From NCBI GenBank assembly GCA_012511245.1, contig JAAZGM010000090.1:1-29450 (forward strand): a DNA stretch of 29,450 nucleotides, given 5' to 3'. Positions 1-7,857 of this stretch are shown here, piece after piece. A program made the translations under genes and the position numbers. The stretch's first letter is position 1. Each line of letters begins with the position of its first letter. The notes under the pieces are model-generated. The model searched no databases, was not told the DNA's origin, and was given only the letters and a program-made list of their open reading frames with translations. This stretch comes from Methanomicrobiales archaeon (GTDB lineage Archaea; Halobacteriota; Methanomicrobia; Methanomicrobiales; Methanoculleaceae).

Positions 1-87
1 GAGAGCACCTCCAAGCTCTTCGCCGACACCTATGGTAAGATCGACGTCTTCAACAAGCCGATCAACCAGATCGCGAACGGAGTCTGA
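1..87 (+). CDS. mcrB: Methyl-coenzyme M reductase subunit beta, C-terminal end (partial)
   Basis: An open frame runs from the first base to a TGA at 85-87 and gives 28 residues ending in FNKPINQIANGV. No start lies in the window, so only the tail of the protein is visible. It sits 16 nt before a clear mcrD, and mcrB is the gene that precedes mcrD in methanogen mcr operons. The beta subunit helps form the two active-site channels of the cytoplasmic MCR hexamer, which makes methane from methyl-coenzyme M and coenzyme B. The call rests mainly on position, because the fragment is too short to carry a diagnostic motif. Confidence 0.85.
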   Translation, partial: ESTSKLFADTYGKIDVFNKPINQIANGV

Positions 88-103
88 GCGAGCAGAGATT
101 CGA

Positions 104-574
104 ATGACGAACGCCACATTTCCGCAGGTCCGGATTGTTCCCATACGGATGCTCAAACCCGAGACCGCAGAACGCCTGCTCAATATGCTTGCCGGCACCG
201 CCGGCATCCGCCGGATGATGATCCACGGCCCCGGCCTTCCCAGGCTGGTCCCATACGGGCCGGCACGAGGGAGCCCGAACCCTCACTCCGACCGCAAAGC
301 GATCCGCGTCGCTGATGCAGAGATTGCGCTGCGTGTCCAGGTGGGTACGGTCGTCCTGGAGGTTGAAGATACCTCTACCATCGAGGAGATTCGCTCGCTC
401 TGCGACGACTTCTTTGTGGAGTTCCCTTACCTGCTCCAGGAGGGCAGGTTCATGAAGTCCGCCCCGACACTCGTGGATTACGCGAAGTACGGGCCGGATG
501 CCGATAGATCGCTTGTCGGTCTCACGGATCCCCGGAGCGGAGAGAAACCTGTGTTTATCAGGCCAGATCAGTGA
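104..574 (+). CDS. mcrD: Methyl-coenzyme M reductase operon protein D
   Basis: This 156-residue protein matches the McrD family in length and order: an N-terminal IVPIRMLKPET segment, a central RRMMIHGPGLPR motif, and a C-terminal LVDYAKYGPDAD stretch. McrD is not part of the mature MCR hexamer; in studied methanogens it associates with MCR and is thought to help assembly or activation. The frame is open further upstream to 32, but that would overlap the mcrB tail. The ATG at 104 gives the usual N-terminus and a 16-nt spacing. It is followed by a 91-nt gap and then mcrG, with no mcrC. It is presumably cotranscribed with the whole operon. Confidence 0.93.
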   Translation: MTNATFPQVRIVPIRMLKPETAERLLNMLAGTAGIRRMMIHGPGLPRLVPYGPARGSPNPHSDRKAIRVADAEIALRVQVGTVVLEVEDTSTIEEIRSLCDDFFVEFPYLLQEGRFMKSAPTLVDYAKYGPDADRSLVGLTDPRSGEKPVFIRPDQ

Positions 575-650
575 TGCAGGATACGCAAAGCTCCGGAAAT
601 ATGGCTGAAGTTCATTCAAAATTGGAAATGGATAAGATACCAATCACTTT

Positions 651-657
651 GAGGTGA
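651..657 (+). promoter_or_regulatory. Ribosome binding site of mcrG
   Basis: A GAGGTGA Shine-Dalgarno sequence ends 8 nt before the ATG at 666. It decides the start: a GTG at 654 is in frame but lies inside this site, so translation begins at 666 with MAYKPQYGPG, the usual McrG N-terminus. Confidence 0.8.
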
Positions 658-665
658 ATGATACA

Positions 666-1430
666 ATGGCATACAAGCCCCAGTACGGTCCCGGGACATC
701 GATTGTCGCCGAGAACCGGCGCAAACAGATGAACCCCAACCAGAAGCTTGAGAAGGTTCGTTCCGTAACAGATGAGGACATCGTGCTGATCCTCGGCCAC
801 CGTGCTCCCGGATCGGCATACCCGACGGCACACCCGCCGCTCGCTGAGCAGCAGGAGCCCGACTGCCCCATGCGCAAGCTCGTCAAACCCACTGACGGCG
901 CGAAGGCTGGCGACCGCGTCCGCTACATCCAGTTCGCAGACTCGATGTTCAACGCCCCCTGTCAGCCCTACCAGAGGACGTACACCGAGATGTACCGCTT
1001 CCGCGGTATCGACCCGGGAACGCTCTCCGGCCGTCAGATCGTCGAGTGCCGCGAGCGCGACCTTGAGAAGTACGCAAAGGACCTCGTCGAGACCGAGCTC
1101 CTTGACCCGGCCCGCACCGGCATCCGCGGCGCGACCGTGCACGGCCACTCGCTCCGTCTTGCTGAAGACGGCATGATGTTCGACATGCTCCAGAGGAACG
1201 TCCTCGGCGAGGACGGTGTCGTCAAGTACGTCAAGAACCAGATCGGCGAGCCTCTCGACCGTGCGGTTTCCATCGGCAAACCGCTCGATGAGAAGTGGCT
1301 CAAGGCCCACACGACGATCTTCCACTCGCTCGTAGGAACCGCCTACCGTGATGACACCGAGTACATCGAGTACGTCCAGCGGATCCACTCGCTTCGGACG
1401 AAATACGGCTTCATGCCGAAAGAGGAGTGA
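666..1430 (+). CDS. mcrG: Methyl-coenzyme M reductase subunit gamma
   Basis: This is the 254-residue gamma subunit of MCR, the cytoplasmic enzyme that reduces methyl-coenzyme M with coenzyme B to methane and the heterodisulfide, using the nickel tetrapyrrole F430. Family-typical segments are visible: MAYKPQYGPG at the N-terminus, SVTDEDIVLILGHRAPGS near residues 33-50, and a GRQIVECRERDLEKY segment in the middle. The length is normal for McrG. A GAGGTGA ribosome binding site fixes the ATG start. The stop lies 5 nt before the mcrA start, consistent with tight translational coupling and equimolar subunits. Codon choice is strongly biased (mostly C-ending codons and AAG for Lys), as expected for a very highly expressed gene. 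Confidence 0.97.
   Translation: MAYKPQYGPGTSIVAENRRKQMNPNQKLEKVRSVTDEDIVLILGHRAPGSAYPTAHPPLAEQQEPDCPMRKLVKPTDGAKAGDRVRYIQFADSMFNAPCQPYQRTYTEMYRFRGIDPGTLSGRQIVECRERDLEKYAKDLVETELLDPARTGIRGATVHGHSLRLAEDGMMFDMLQRNVLGEDGVVKYVKNQIGEPLDRAVSIGKPLDEKWLKAHTTIFHSLVGTAYRDDTEYIEYVQRIHSLRTKYGFMPKEE
1422..1430 (+). promoter_or_regulatory. Ribosome binding site of mcrA, overlapping the mcrG stop
   Basis: GAGGAGTGA contains the mcrG stop codon and a Shine-Dalgarno core 5-10 nt before the mcrA ATG at 1436. A GTG at 1427 is in frame with mcrA but lies inside this site, so the ATG is preferred. Confidence 0.7.
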
Positions 1431-1435
1431 TTACA

Positions 1436-3142
1436 ATGGCAAAGATTGAAAGATCCCAGAAGCTGTTCCTGAAAGCCCTTAAGGAGAAGTTCCAGGGTCA
1501 GGACGTCGAATCCGAGACTGCCGAGTTCTACAACTTCAACGGCGTCCGCCAGTCTCCCCGTAAGATGGAGTTCATGAAGGCGAGCCGCGCCATTGAGATG
1601 GACCGTGGAATCGCCATGTACGACCCCGAGCGCTGCCACCTGGGCGGTATCCCGATGGGCCAGCGCCAGCTGATGACCTACGAAGTCTCCGGCACCGGCG
1701 TCTTCGTGGAGGGCGACGACCTGCACTTCGTCAACAACTCTGCGATGCAGCAGATGTGGGACGACATCCGGCGGACCGTCATCGTCGGGATGGATCTCGC
1801 TCACCAGACGCTGCAGAAGCGTCTCGGAAAGGAAGTTACCCCTGAGACGATCAACGAATACCTCCATATCCTGAACCACGCCATGCCCGGTGCAGCCGTC
1901 GTCCAGGAACACATGGTCGAGACTCACCCCGGCCTCGTCGACGACTGTTACGTCAAGGTCTTCACCGGCGACCAGGAACTCGCCGACGACATCGAGCCCC
2001 AGTTCCTCCTCGACATCGAGAAGCTCTTCCCCGCAAAGCAGGCTGAGGAGCTCAAGGCCGAGGTCGGCAAGAGCATGTACCAGGCGATCCACATCCCGAC
2101 CGCGGTCTCGAGGACCTGCGACGGTGGAAAGACCTCCCGGTGGTCTGCGATGCAGATCGGTATGTCCTTCATCGCCGCATACCGCATGTGCGCAGGCGAA
2201 GCGGCTGTCGCCGACCTCTCCTACGCTGCAAAGCACGCAGGCGTCGTCCAGATGGGATCCCTGCTGCCCGCCCGGCGTGCCCGTGGCCCGAACGAGCCCG
2301 GTGGCATCAAGTTCGGTCTCTTCAGCGACATCGTCCAGGCGAACCGGAAGTACCCGAACGACCCCGCAAAGGCCTCCCTTGAGGTCGTCGGCGCTGGAAC
2401 CATGCTCTACGACCAGATCTGGCTCGGCTCCTACATGTCCGGCGGCGTCGGATTCACCCAGTACGCGACCGCGGCCTACACCGACAACATCCTCGATGAG
2501 TTCACCTACTACGGCATGGACTACATCAAGGACAGGTACAAAGTCGACTGGCGGAACCCGAGCTCGAAGGACAAGGTCAAGCCGACCCAGGAGATCGTCA
2601 ACGACCTGGCAACCGAGGTCACCCTCAACGCCATGGAGCAGTACGAGATGTTCCCGACCATGATGGAAGACCACTTCGGTGGGTCCCAGCGTGCCGGTGT
2701 CATCGCCGCTGCATCCGGTCTGACCTGTTCCATCAGCACCGGCAATTCGAACGCCGGTCTGAACGGATGGTACCTCTCCATGCTCCTGCACAAGGACGGA
2801 TGGTCACGTCTCGGCTTCTTCGGCTACGACCTCCAGGACCAGTGCGGTTCCGCAAACTCTCTCTCCATGGTCTCCGACCGTGGTCTGATGGGCGAACTGC
2901 GTGGTCCGAACTACCCGAACTACGCGATGAACGTCGGTCACCAGGGCGAGTACGCTGCTATCGTCGGTGGTTCCCACTACGGCCGCGGCGACGCGTTCTG
3001 CTACAGCCCGCTCGTCAAGGTCTGCTTCGCCGACCCGAGCCTGAGATTCGACTTCGCTGAGCCCCGTCGCGAGTTTGCGAAGGGTGCAATCCGCGAGTTC
3101 ATGCCTGCCGGCGAGCGTTCGCTCATCATCCCGTCCAGGTAA
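1436..3142 (+). CDS. mcrA: Methyl-coenzyme M reductase subunit alpha
   Basis: This is the 568-residue catalytic alpha subunit of MCR and is full length. By alignment to the Methanothermobacter enzyme, all modified residues are present: His267 (N-methyl), Arg281 (5-methyl) in the LPARRARGPNEPGG segment, Gln418 (2-methyl) in FGGSQRAG, Gly463 (thioglycine), Asp468 (didehydro) and Cys470 (S-methyl) in GFFGYDLQDQCG. Gln157 in VVQEHM corresponds to the axial F430 ligand, and Phe340 and Tyr343 in GGVGFTQYA correspond to active-site residues. The GGVGFTQYAT region is a classic mcrA primer site. It is the last gene of the operon, followed by a T-rich terminator. Nothing visible suggests the alkane-oxidising (ACR) variants. 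The modifications themselves cannot be seen in DNA. Confidence 0.98.
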   Translation: MAKIERSQKLFLKALKEKFQGQDVESETAEFYNFNGVRQSPRKMEFMKASRAIEMDRGIAMYDPERCHLGGIPMGQRQLMTYEVSGTGVFVEGDDLHFVNNSAMQQMWDDIRRTVIVGMDLAHQTLQKRLGKEVTPETINEYLHILNHAMPGAAVVQEHMVETHPGLVDDCYVKVFTGDQELADDIEPQFLLDIEKLFPAKQAEELKAEVGKSMYQAIHIPTAVSRTCDGGKTSRWSAMQIGMSFIAAYRMCAGEAAVADLSYAAKHAGVVQMGSLLPARRARGPNEPGGIKFGLFSDIVQANRKYPNDPAKASLEVVGAGTMLYDQIWLGSYMSGGVGFTQYATAAYTDNILDEFTYYGMDYIKDRYKVDWRNPSSKDKVKPTQEIVNDLATEVTLNAMEQYEMFPTMMEDHFGGSQRAGVIAAASGLTCSISTGNSNAGLNGWYLSMLLHKDGWSRLGFFGYDLQDQCGSANSLSMVSDRGLMGELRGPNYPNYAMNVGHQGEYAAIVGGSHYGRGDAFCYSPLVKVCFADPSLRFDFAEPRREFAKGAIREFMPAGERSLIIPSR

Positions 3143-3545
3143 ACCCCTCCACAACCCCTTTTATTTGCACGTCCTCATAATCCGCGATCGCAAACATTCC
3201 TGCCGATCAGACGGAAGAAGGTGGAGCGAGTGGTTCTCACTCGCCCACGTATTATGAAGATGAATGTTCGTAGCATGATGTCCGCCATCTCTGGCGCATT
3301 TTATCGTATCATCCCCCCATCCTGCCCTGGAATAGCCCGCGCCGACCGACGGGGGGCGCGCAGGGTCTGGAATGGTGGTCTGGTGAGTTCCATCCTGTAG
3401 GGGTGCCTTCGCGCCGGGATGGAGGGTTATGCCAATCGGTGACCATAGCCTGTTCTGCGGGTCTTCACACCTCCCGTCCCCACCAAATCCCCTATATCGC
3501 CCGGTGTCCTACCCTCCTATAGTAAACCGGGGAGATATTCGCAGA
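3143..3545. other. Gene-free stretch between mcrA and dinB, with two inverted repeats
   Basis: I see no convincing gene in these 403 nt. They hold the T-rich terminator at 3157-3167. An inverted repeat lies at 3221-3249: GTGG-A-GCGAGTG and its complement CACTCGCCCAC around a 5-nt loop, with one bulged A. A nested inverted repeat lies at 3325-3365: CCCTG and CGCGCC on the left, GGCGCG and CAGGG on the right. Near the right end are TATA-like CTATATC at about 3492 and a GGGGAGA ribosome binding site at 3529-3535 for dinB. Short open frames here have no recognisable protein character. Confidence 0.6.
3157..3167 (+). terminator. Probable T-rich terminator of the mcr operon
   Basis: Fourteen nt after the mcrA stop the coding strand reads CCCCTTTTATT, a short T-rich tract of the kind that ends archaeal transcripts without needing a hairpin. 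No further same-strand gene follows for almost 400 nt, which supports termination here. Confidence 0.45.
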
Positions 3546-4628
3546 ATGGCAACCGGCGGCCGGATCGTCATGCACGTGGACATGGACAGTTTCTTCGCCT
3601 CCGTCGAGGTCCTCCGCAACCCTTCCCTTGCCGGAAGACCGGTGATCGTCGGCGCTGATCCAAAGGGCGGCACGGGGCGGGGGGTCGTGAGCACCTGCTC
3701 CTACGAGGCCCGCCGCTATGGGGTGCATTCCGGTATGCCCATCTCCCGGGCATACGACCTCTGCCCCGGCGCTGTCTACCTTCCTGTGAACCATCCTCTC
3801 TACACCAGGGTTTCTGAAAGGATCATGGCGATCCTCTCCCGGCATACCGGGCGGATCGAGCAGGTGAGCATCGATGAGGCCTACCTCGATGTCAGCGATT
3901 CCGGGGGTTTTCTCGCGGCGGAAACGCTCGCCATCGCGATCAAACGGGAGATCCTGGAAGAGACGGGGCTCACCTGCTCGGTGGGGGTTGCCCCGGGCAA
4001 GGCTGTCGCGAAGATCGCTTCCGATTTTCGGAAACCCGATGGACTGACCACCGTCCGCCCGGATGCGGTCGCCGGGTTCCTTGCTCCCCTGCCGGTGGGA
4101 AAGATCCCCGGCATCGGGAAGAAGACCGGTGAAGACCTCCGACAGACGGGCATCCTGACCATCGGCGACCTTGCGCACCGTGACATCCAGGAGGTCATCG
4201 CTCTGATGGGGCGAGCCGGTATCCGGGTGCACCGCCTCGCCCGGGGCACCGATGACGCCGAGGTTCAGGACCGGGAGGGGTGTAAATCGATCTCGCGGGA
4301 GACGACGTTCGATGTGGATACCGCTGATCCGCCGATCCTTACGGCGACTCTTGCCGGGCTCGCGGATGACGTCGCTGGAACGCTCCATGCCGGGAGACTC
4401 CGGTGCCGCAACGTCACGGTCAAGGTCAGGTACCGCGGTTTCCGGACGCATACCCGGTCACGGACGCTCCCGCGGTTCACAGCCGATCCCACGGCGATCC
4501 GGCAGGCCGCATCCGGGCTGTTTGAACCGTTCCTCAACGGCGAGCCGGTCCGGCTCATCGGCGTCAGGCTCTCGGTGCTCGAGGGCGGGCAGACCCGGCA
4601 GACGTCGATCGATGAGTTCTTCCCCTGA
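3546..4628 (+). CDS. dinB: DNA polymerase IV (Y-family translesion polymerase)
   Basis: This 360-residue Y-family DNA polymerase copies past damaged template bases with low fidelity. Palm motifs are clear: HVDMDSFFASVE at residues 10-21, with metal ligand Asp12 and Phe17 at the steric-gate position, and VSIDEAYLD with Asp110 and Glu111. Helix-hairpin-helix glycines appear in KIPGIGKKTGEDL, and a little-finger domain follows. The protein ends in QTSIDEFFP, which fits the PCNA-interacting consensus (Q, two residues, an aliphatic residue, two residues, two aromatics), so it should bind the sliding clamp. The frame is open upstream to 3429, but the ATG at 3546 is preferred: it gives the family N-terminus and has a GGGGAGA ribosome binding site ten nt upstream. 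Confidence 0.95.
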   Translation: MATGGRIVMHVDMDSFFASVEVLRNPSLAGRPVIVGADPKGGTGRGVVSTCSYEARRYGVHSGMPISRAYDLCPGAVYLPVNHPLYTRVSERIMAILSRHTGRIEQVSIDEAYLDVSDSGGFLAAETLAIAIKREILEETGLTCSVGVAPGKAVAKIASDFRKPDGLTTVRPDAVAGFLAPLPVGKIPGIGKKTGEDLRQTGILTIGDLAHRDIQEVIALMGRAGIRVHRLARGTDDAEVQDREGCKSISRETTFDVDTADPPILTATLAGLADDVAGTLHAGRLRCRNVTVKVRYRGFRTHTRSRTLPRFTADPTAIRQAASGLFEPFLNGEPVRLIGVRLSVLEGGQTRQTSIDEFFP

Positions 4629-4711
4629 GCTTCCCATCCCGGCACCGCCGTACGGCCCCGGGCGGGGTAACCTACCCCTTATCCCGTCCCGGACCCCACC
4701 TTCTCCTGATC

Positions 4712-5143
4712 GTGAGTGCCGATCTTCAACTCAGTCTTGATGCGTTCGACCGCTCAAAACCTCCCCTCTGTGGAGACGACCCCGCCCGGAACGGTTTTCG
4801 CCGGCTCTGCTGCCGGTGCCCTTTTGCCGTGAGGAACGGGAGCTCTGTCTACTGCGAGCGTTTCGAGATCCCCATCCGGGTCAGGGACAAGTATGGCCTT
4901 ACTGGGTGGAAGGAGATACGGAACGGAGTGCTTGAGCGCGATGGGGATCAATGCGCCATCTGTCGTGGGGAAGAAGATCTCCATATCCACCATATCGACT
5001 GCGACCCGACAAACGACGACCCCACCAACCTCATAACGCTCTGCGGCATCTGCCATGCCCGGGTTCACACCGAGCTCCGCCGCAGAGGCGGGGCAGAGAG
5101 GGTTGCCCTGATGCTTCTGGCCAAGCACCATCGTCCGGTGTGA
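4712..5143 (+). CDS. HNH endonuclease-like protein
   Basis: This is a 143-residue protein with a C-terminal HNH nuclease fold. Cys81 and Cys84 (CAIC) and Cys111 and Cys114 (CGIC) form a zinc-ribbon pair, His93-His94 lie in HIHHID, Asn106 lies in DPTNLITL, and His115 and His119 follow in CHARVHTE. The N-terminal half has a second cysteine group (Cys20, Cys33, Cys34, Cys36, Cys48) that could bind another metal. The start is a GTG at 4712; no in-frame ATG gives a comparable length. It begins 83 nt after dinB on the same strand, so a shared transcript and a role in DNA processing are possible. HNH proteins range from homing enzymes to restriction and repair nucleases, and the substrate cannot be told from sequence. 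Confidence 0.8.
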   Translation: MSADLQLSLDAFDRSKPPLCGDDPARNGFRRLCCRCPFAVRNGSSVYCERFEIPIRVRDKYGLTGWKEIRNGVLERDGDQCAICRGEEDLHIHHIDCDPTNDDPTNLITLCGICHARVHTELRRRGGAERVALMLLAKHHRPV

Positions 5144-5206
5144 TGCTTCTGGTAAAATCGCCCCGAAAAAGAACCGGTCCGCCTGCCGGGCCGGGTAACC
5201 GGGGTA

Positions 5207-5217
5207 ATGGTTATATG
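5207..5217 (+). promoter_or_regulatory. TATA-box candidate for the TPR gene
   Basis: The sequence GGTTATATGAT lies about 30 nt before the ATG at 5244. With the usual archaeal spacing of about 25 nt, transcription would start close to that ATG, giving a leaderless or nearly leaderless mRNA and arguing against the longer start at 5220. Confidence 0.4.
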
Positions 5218-5243
5218 ATATGCGCACTACCAGATGCGTGACC

Positions 5244-6092
5244 ATGGGGGGAATGTCCAGCGTGAGCGTAACTGAGAAGCTCTTCGGGCGGAGTGAATCT
5301 GAAGACCGGGAAGGAACCTGCACCGACTCCTCAGTGAGCAGAAAAGCCGTCTTTCTTGCTCAGCAAGGGCGGTTTGGAGAGGCGATCGATTGTTTCGACC
5401 GGGTGCTCGAGGATGATCCGTCAAATGTGAAGATGTTGAACAACAAAGGCGTCTTCCTCGATCTCCTGGGGCAGGACCAGGATGCACTGGACTGCTGGGA
5501 GAAAGCCCTCTCGATCGATCCAGACTTTGCTCCAGCCTGGGTATCCCGGGGGATGCTGCACCGGCGCCGCAACCGTCTCGATGAAGCGCTCACCTGTTAC
5601 GACCGTGCTGTGGAGATCGACCCGGGTTCTGCGGTTGCCTGGTACAACCGGAGCGGTGTCTTCGTCGCGATGCGCCGCCTGGATGATGCCGTCACCTGCT
5701 ATGAACGCGTTCTCGCGATCAACTCCCACTTCGTTGCGGCCTGGGTCGATCTCGGGTATGCCCGTTTCCTCCAGCACCAGCATGATGAAGCGATCACCTG
5801 CTATGATCAGGCCATCGCCGACGATCCCGGGAATACCCGGGTCTGGAGCCTGAAAGGCGGCGCCCTGTATGCGCTCGGGGAGTACCGCAAAGCACTCGAG
5901 TGCTTTGATCGAGTGCTTGCGCTTGACCCGAGGCATGCCGCCGGGTGGAGTATGAAGTGCAGCGTCCTCTACCACCTCGGCATGTATCGCCACGCCCTTG
6001 CATGCGCCGATGAAGCTCTTGAGATAAATCCATCCTGCAAGCTGACCACTCAGGTCAGGAAGATGCTCGTCACCCTTATCGAGAAGTGGTGA
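5244..6092 (+). CDS. Tetratricopeptide repeat (TPR) protein
   Basis: This 282-residue protein is nearly all TPR. About seven 34-residue units follow one another, each ending in a segment such as CYDRAVEIDPGSAVAWYNRS or CFDRVLALDPRHAAGW. The pattern A-x-x-C-Y/F-D/E-x-A/V-L/I-x-x-D/N-P recurs at regular spacing, with a cysteine in helix B of most units. TPR arrays form a superhelical scaffold that binds partner proteins; no catalytic domain, signal peptide or membrane segment is visible. ATGs at 5220, 5244 and 5253 are all in frame. I chose 5244 because a TATA-like box lies about 30 nt before it, but the start is uncertain. The partner cannot be deduced; the neighbours are an HNH protein upstream and a convergent glycosidase downstream. 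Confidence 0.9.
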   Translation: MGGMSSVSVTEKLFGRSESEDREGTCTDSSVSRKAVFLAQQGRFGEAIDCFDRVLEDDPSNVKMLNNKGVFLDLLGQDQDALDCWEKALSIDPDFAPAWVSRGMLHRRRNRLDEALTCYDRAVEIDPGSAVAWYNRSGVFVAMRRLDDAVTCYERVLAINSHFVAAWVDLGYARFLQHQHDEAITCYDQAIADDPGNTRVWSLKGGALYALGEYRKALECFDRVLALDPRHAAGWSMKCSVLYHLGMYRHALACADEALEINPSCKLTTQVRKMLVTLIEKW

Positions 6093-6336
6093 AGGGCTGA
6101 ATCTCTCCTTCAGGATTGTTTCAAAAGGTTGACACCTCCGGTTGTTCAACCCCATATCATGCTACCGGGCACCGGGAACTCTCCTCGCGGGGTGACTCCG
6201 ACCGTCTATTACCCGGCGGCGCCAACTGGTGACTGCGATCCATGCCAGCCGGTTCTTCGCGGGAGCTCTCTCAACGATCCCGTCGAGGTCCAGATCCGGG
6301 TGCAGGAGATCCCCCTGTCATCCTGAAAGAAGATGC

Positions 6337-7818
6337 TCACTCCTCCCCCGGATTGACCTCGAAGACATGGCAGCCCCACCCGGGGATGTCCAGGTAGAGG
6401 CCGGGCGAGAGGAGCCCTGCACCATCGCGGTCATAGACGGCCGGGCCGATGAGATCCCGGAGCCTGACTCTCTCTCCCGCCCTCTCAGCCACCGGGAGCG
6501 GGATGTAACATTGCCCCCGGCCGGGAGCATAGTTGACGGCGACGATGCTGCGTTCTCCCTCCCGCTCCCTGGCAAAAGCGATATACCCCTCGTGGGAGGG
6601 GTTTTCCTCCCAGGCCAGGTTGCAGTCGAGGAGCCGCCACTCTCCGTCCCGGAACACCGGCAGGCGGAGACAGGCGAAGAGCCGCTGGTAGAACGTTTGT
6701 ATAGCCGTATCAACCGGTTCTTCCGGCTCCCGGCAGAGATGGACCGGGGTCTTCTTCTGCCGCCCGGAGAACTGCCCCCGGTGAAAGAACCGGAGTCCGG
6801 GGCAGAGGTAGGTGAGGACGGCGGCGGCCCGGTGCTGATCGGGCGAGAAGGCGGTTGCAGCCCGATCTTCATCATGGTTCTCTATGAACCGGACGGATCT
6901 TTCCTGGTACTCCCGGTCCGCCCGGAAGTGCTCCCGCACCGGCCGGGCGTCACCGTTCCGCAACCGGTCGTAAAGCCGTTTGTCGTAGGTGTAGTCGAAT
7001 CCCTGCTGCTGGAGTGTCCACTCGAGGTTCCAGTAGACCTCTCCTACGAAGACGAAGTCCGGGTGCTCCTCCTTGACCGCACTGATCGCCCCAGGCCAGA
7101 ACGGTTCCATCTCCCGCCCCCAGGTCTGTTGGAAGACCTCAGGGAGGATGAGCATCGCCATATCGCACCGGAGGCCGTCACATTCTCTCGCAATCCCCTG
7201 CAATTCAGTGCTCATCGCCTCTCTGAGGGCGGGGTTGCTGTAGTCGAGCTGCAGGGTGTCGGGCCAGCCGCCGGAGTAGGGGTCCCGGCCATGGGCGAAG
7301 ACGGCCGGCCCGTCGGGGAGATCCACCCGGACGAACTCCTGCGACCGGCGGGCCAGATCCTCCTCCGTGCCGCGGATGTAGCAGTCCGGATGCTCCTGCA
7401 CCCGGGGATGGTCGGGGGCGGTATGGTTCGGGACGAAGTCGAGCATGAGGTGAAGGCCCTCCTCGTGCAACCGTTCGCGGAACCGTGGGAGTGCCTCCGG
7501 TTCCCCGAGTTCGGGGTGGAGCGAGTAGCCGGTGATGGCAAAGGGGGAGCCGCAGATATCTTCTTCGATGAGATCGGGGAGCAGGTTCCGATACCCGGCA
7601 AACCATTGATCATGTGAGCGGGAAACCCTGCGCCCTGCCTCCCCGGTCTTCCAGGCACCCATGAGGTAGACCCATGAGAACCCGCACCCGGCAAGCCTTG
7701 CGATCCAGCCGTCGGGGATGTCGTCGAGCGTGAGGTGGCGCCCGGCCTTCTTTGCGAGGTCCCGGAGCAGGATGCGTGCATTGACCTCATAGAGGGCGGG
7801 GTGGCGGCGGACGTTCAT
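6337..7818 (-). CDS. GH13-family alpha-amylase-like glycosidase
   Basis: This 493-residue glycoside hydrolase of family GH13 (alpha-amylase clan) acts on alpha-glucosidic bonds by hydrolysis or transfer. The four conserved regions are in order: DFVPNH (127-132); GLRCDMA with nucleophile Asp219; VGEVYW with acid/base Glu260; and IENHDEDRA with His315 and Asp316. No signal peptide is visible, so it is probably cytoplasmic and may act on stored glycogen or on trehalose-type sugars; the substrate is not deducible. It starts 39 nt after the flavoprotein gene on the same strand and may be the last gene of an ablB-flavoprotein-GH13 transcript. A long antisense open frame across it is a GC-driven shadow. 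The 244-nt gap to the convergent TPR gene holds nothing recognisable. Confidence 0.9.
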   Translation of the reverse strand: MNVRRHPALYEVNARILLRDLAKKAGRHLTLDDIPDGWIARLAGCGFSWVYLMGAWKTGEAGRRVSRSHDQWFAGYRNLLPDLIEEDICGSPFAITGYSLHPELGEPEALPRFRERLHEEGLHLMLDFVPNHTAPDHPRVQEHPDCYIRGTEEDLARRSQEFVRVDLPDGPAVFAHGRDPYSGGWPDTLQLDYSNPALREAMSTELQGIARECDGLRCDMAMLILPEVFQQTWGREMEPFWPGAISAVKEEHPDFVFVGEVYWNLEWTLQQQGFDYTYDKRLYDRLRNGDARPVREHFRADREYQERSVRFIENHDEDRAATAFSPDQHRAAAVLTYLCPGLRFFHRGQFSGRQKKTPVHLCREPEEPVDTAIQTFYQRLFACLRLPVFRDGEWRLLDCNLAWEENPSHEGYIAFAREREGERSIVAVNYAPGRGQCYIPLPVAERAGERVRLRDLIGPAVYDRDGAGLLSPGLYLDIPGWGCHVFEVNPGEE

Positions 7819-7857
7819 GACTGGCCTTCTGGAGCCCCGGCATGATAGAGGTATCCT

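Noticed and set aside
612..2791. Long minus-strand open frames (258 and 482 codons) opposite mcrG and mcrA
   Set aside because: They are antisense shadows caused by high GC and strong codon bias of mcr genes; the proteins have no family features and the plus-strand genes are certain.
6139..6150. GGTTG-TT-CAACC palindrome as a terminator hairpin
   Set aside because: The loop is too small for a full stem, and no T-run follows.
6229..7617. Plus-strand open frame of 462 codons opposite the GH13 gene
   Set aside because: It lacks recognisable domains and is rich in Pro, Glu and Val from reverse-complement codon bias; all four GH13 motifs are on the minus strand.
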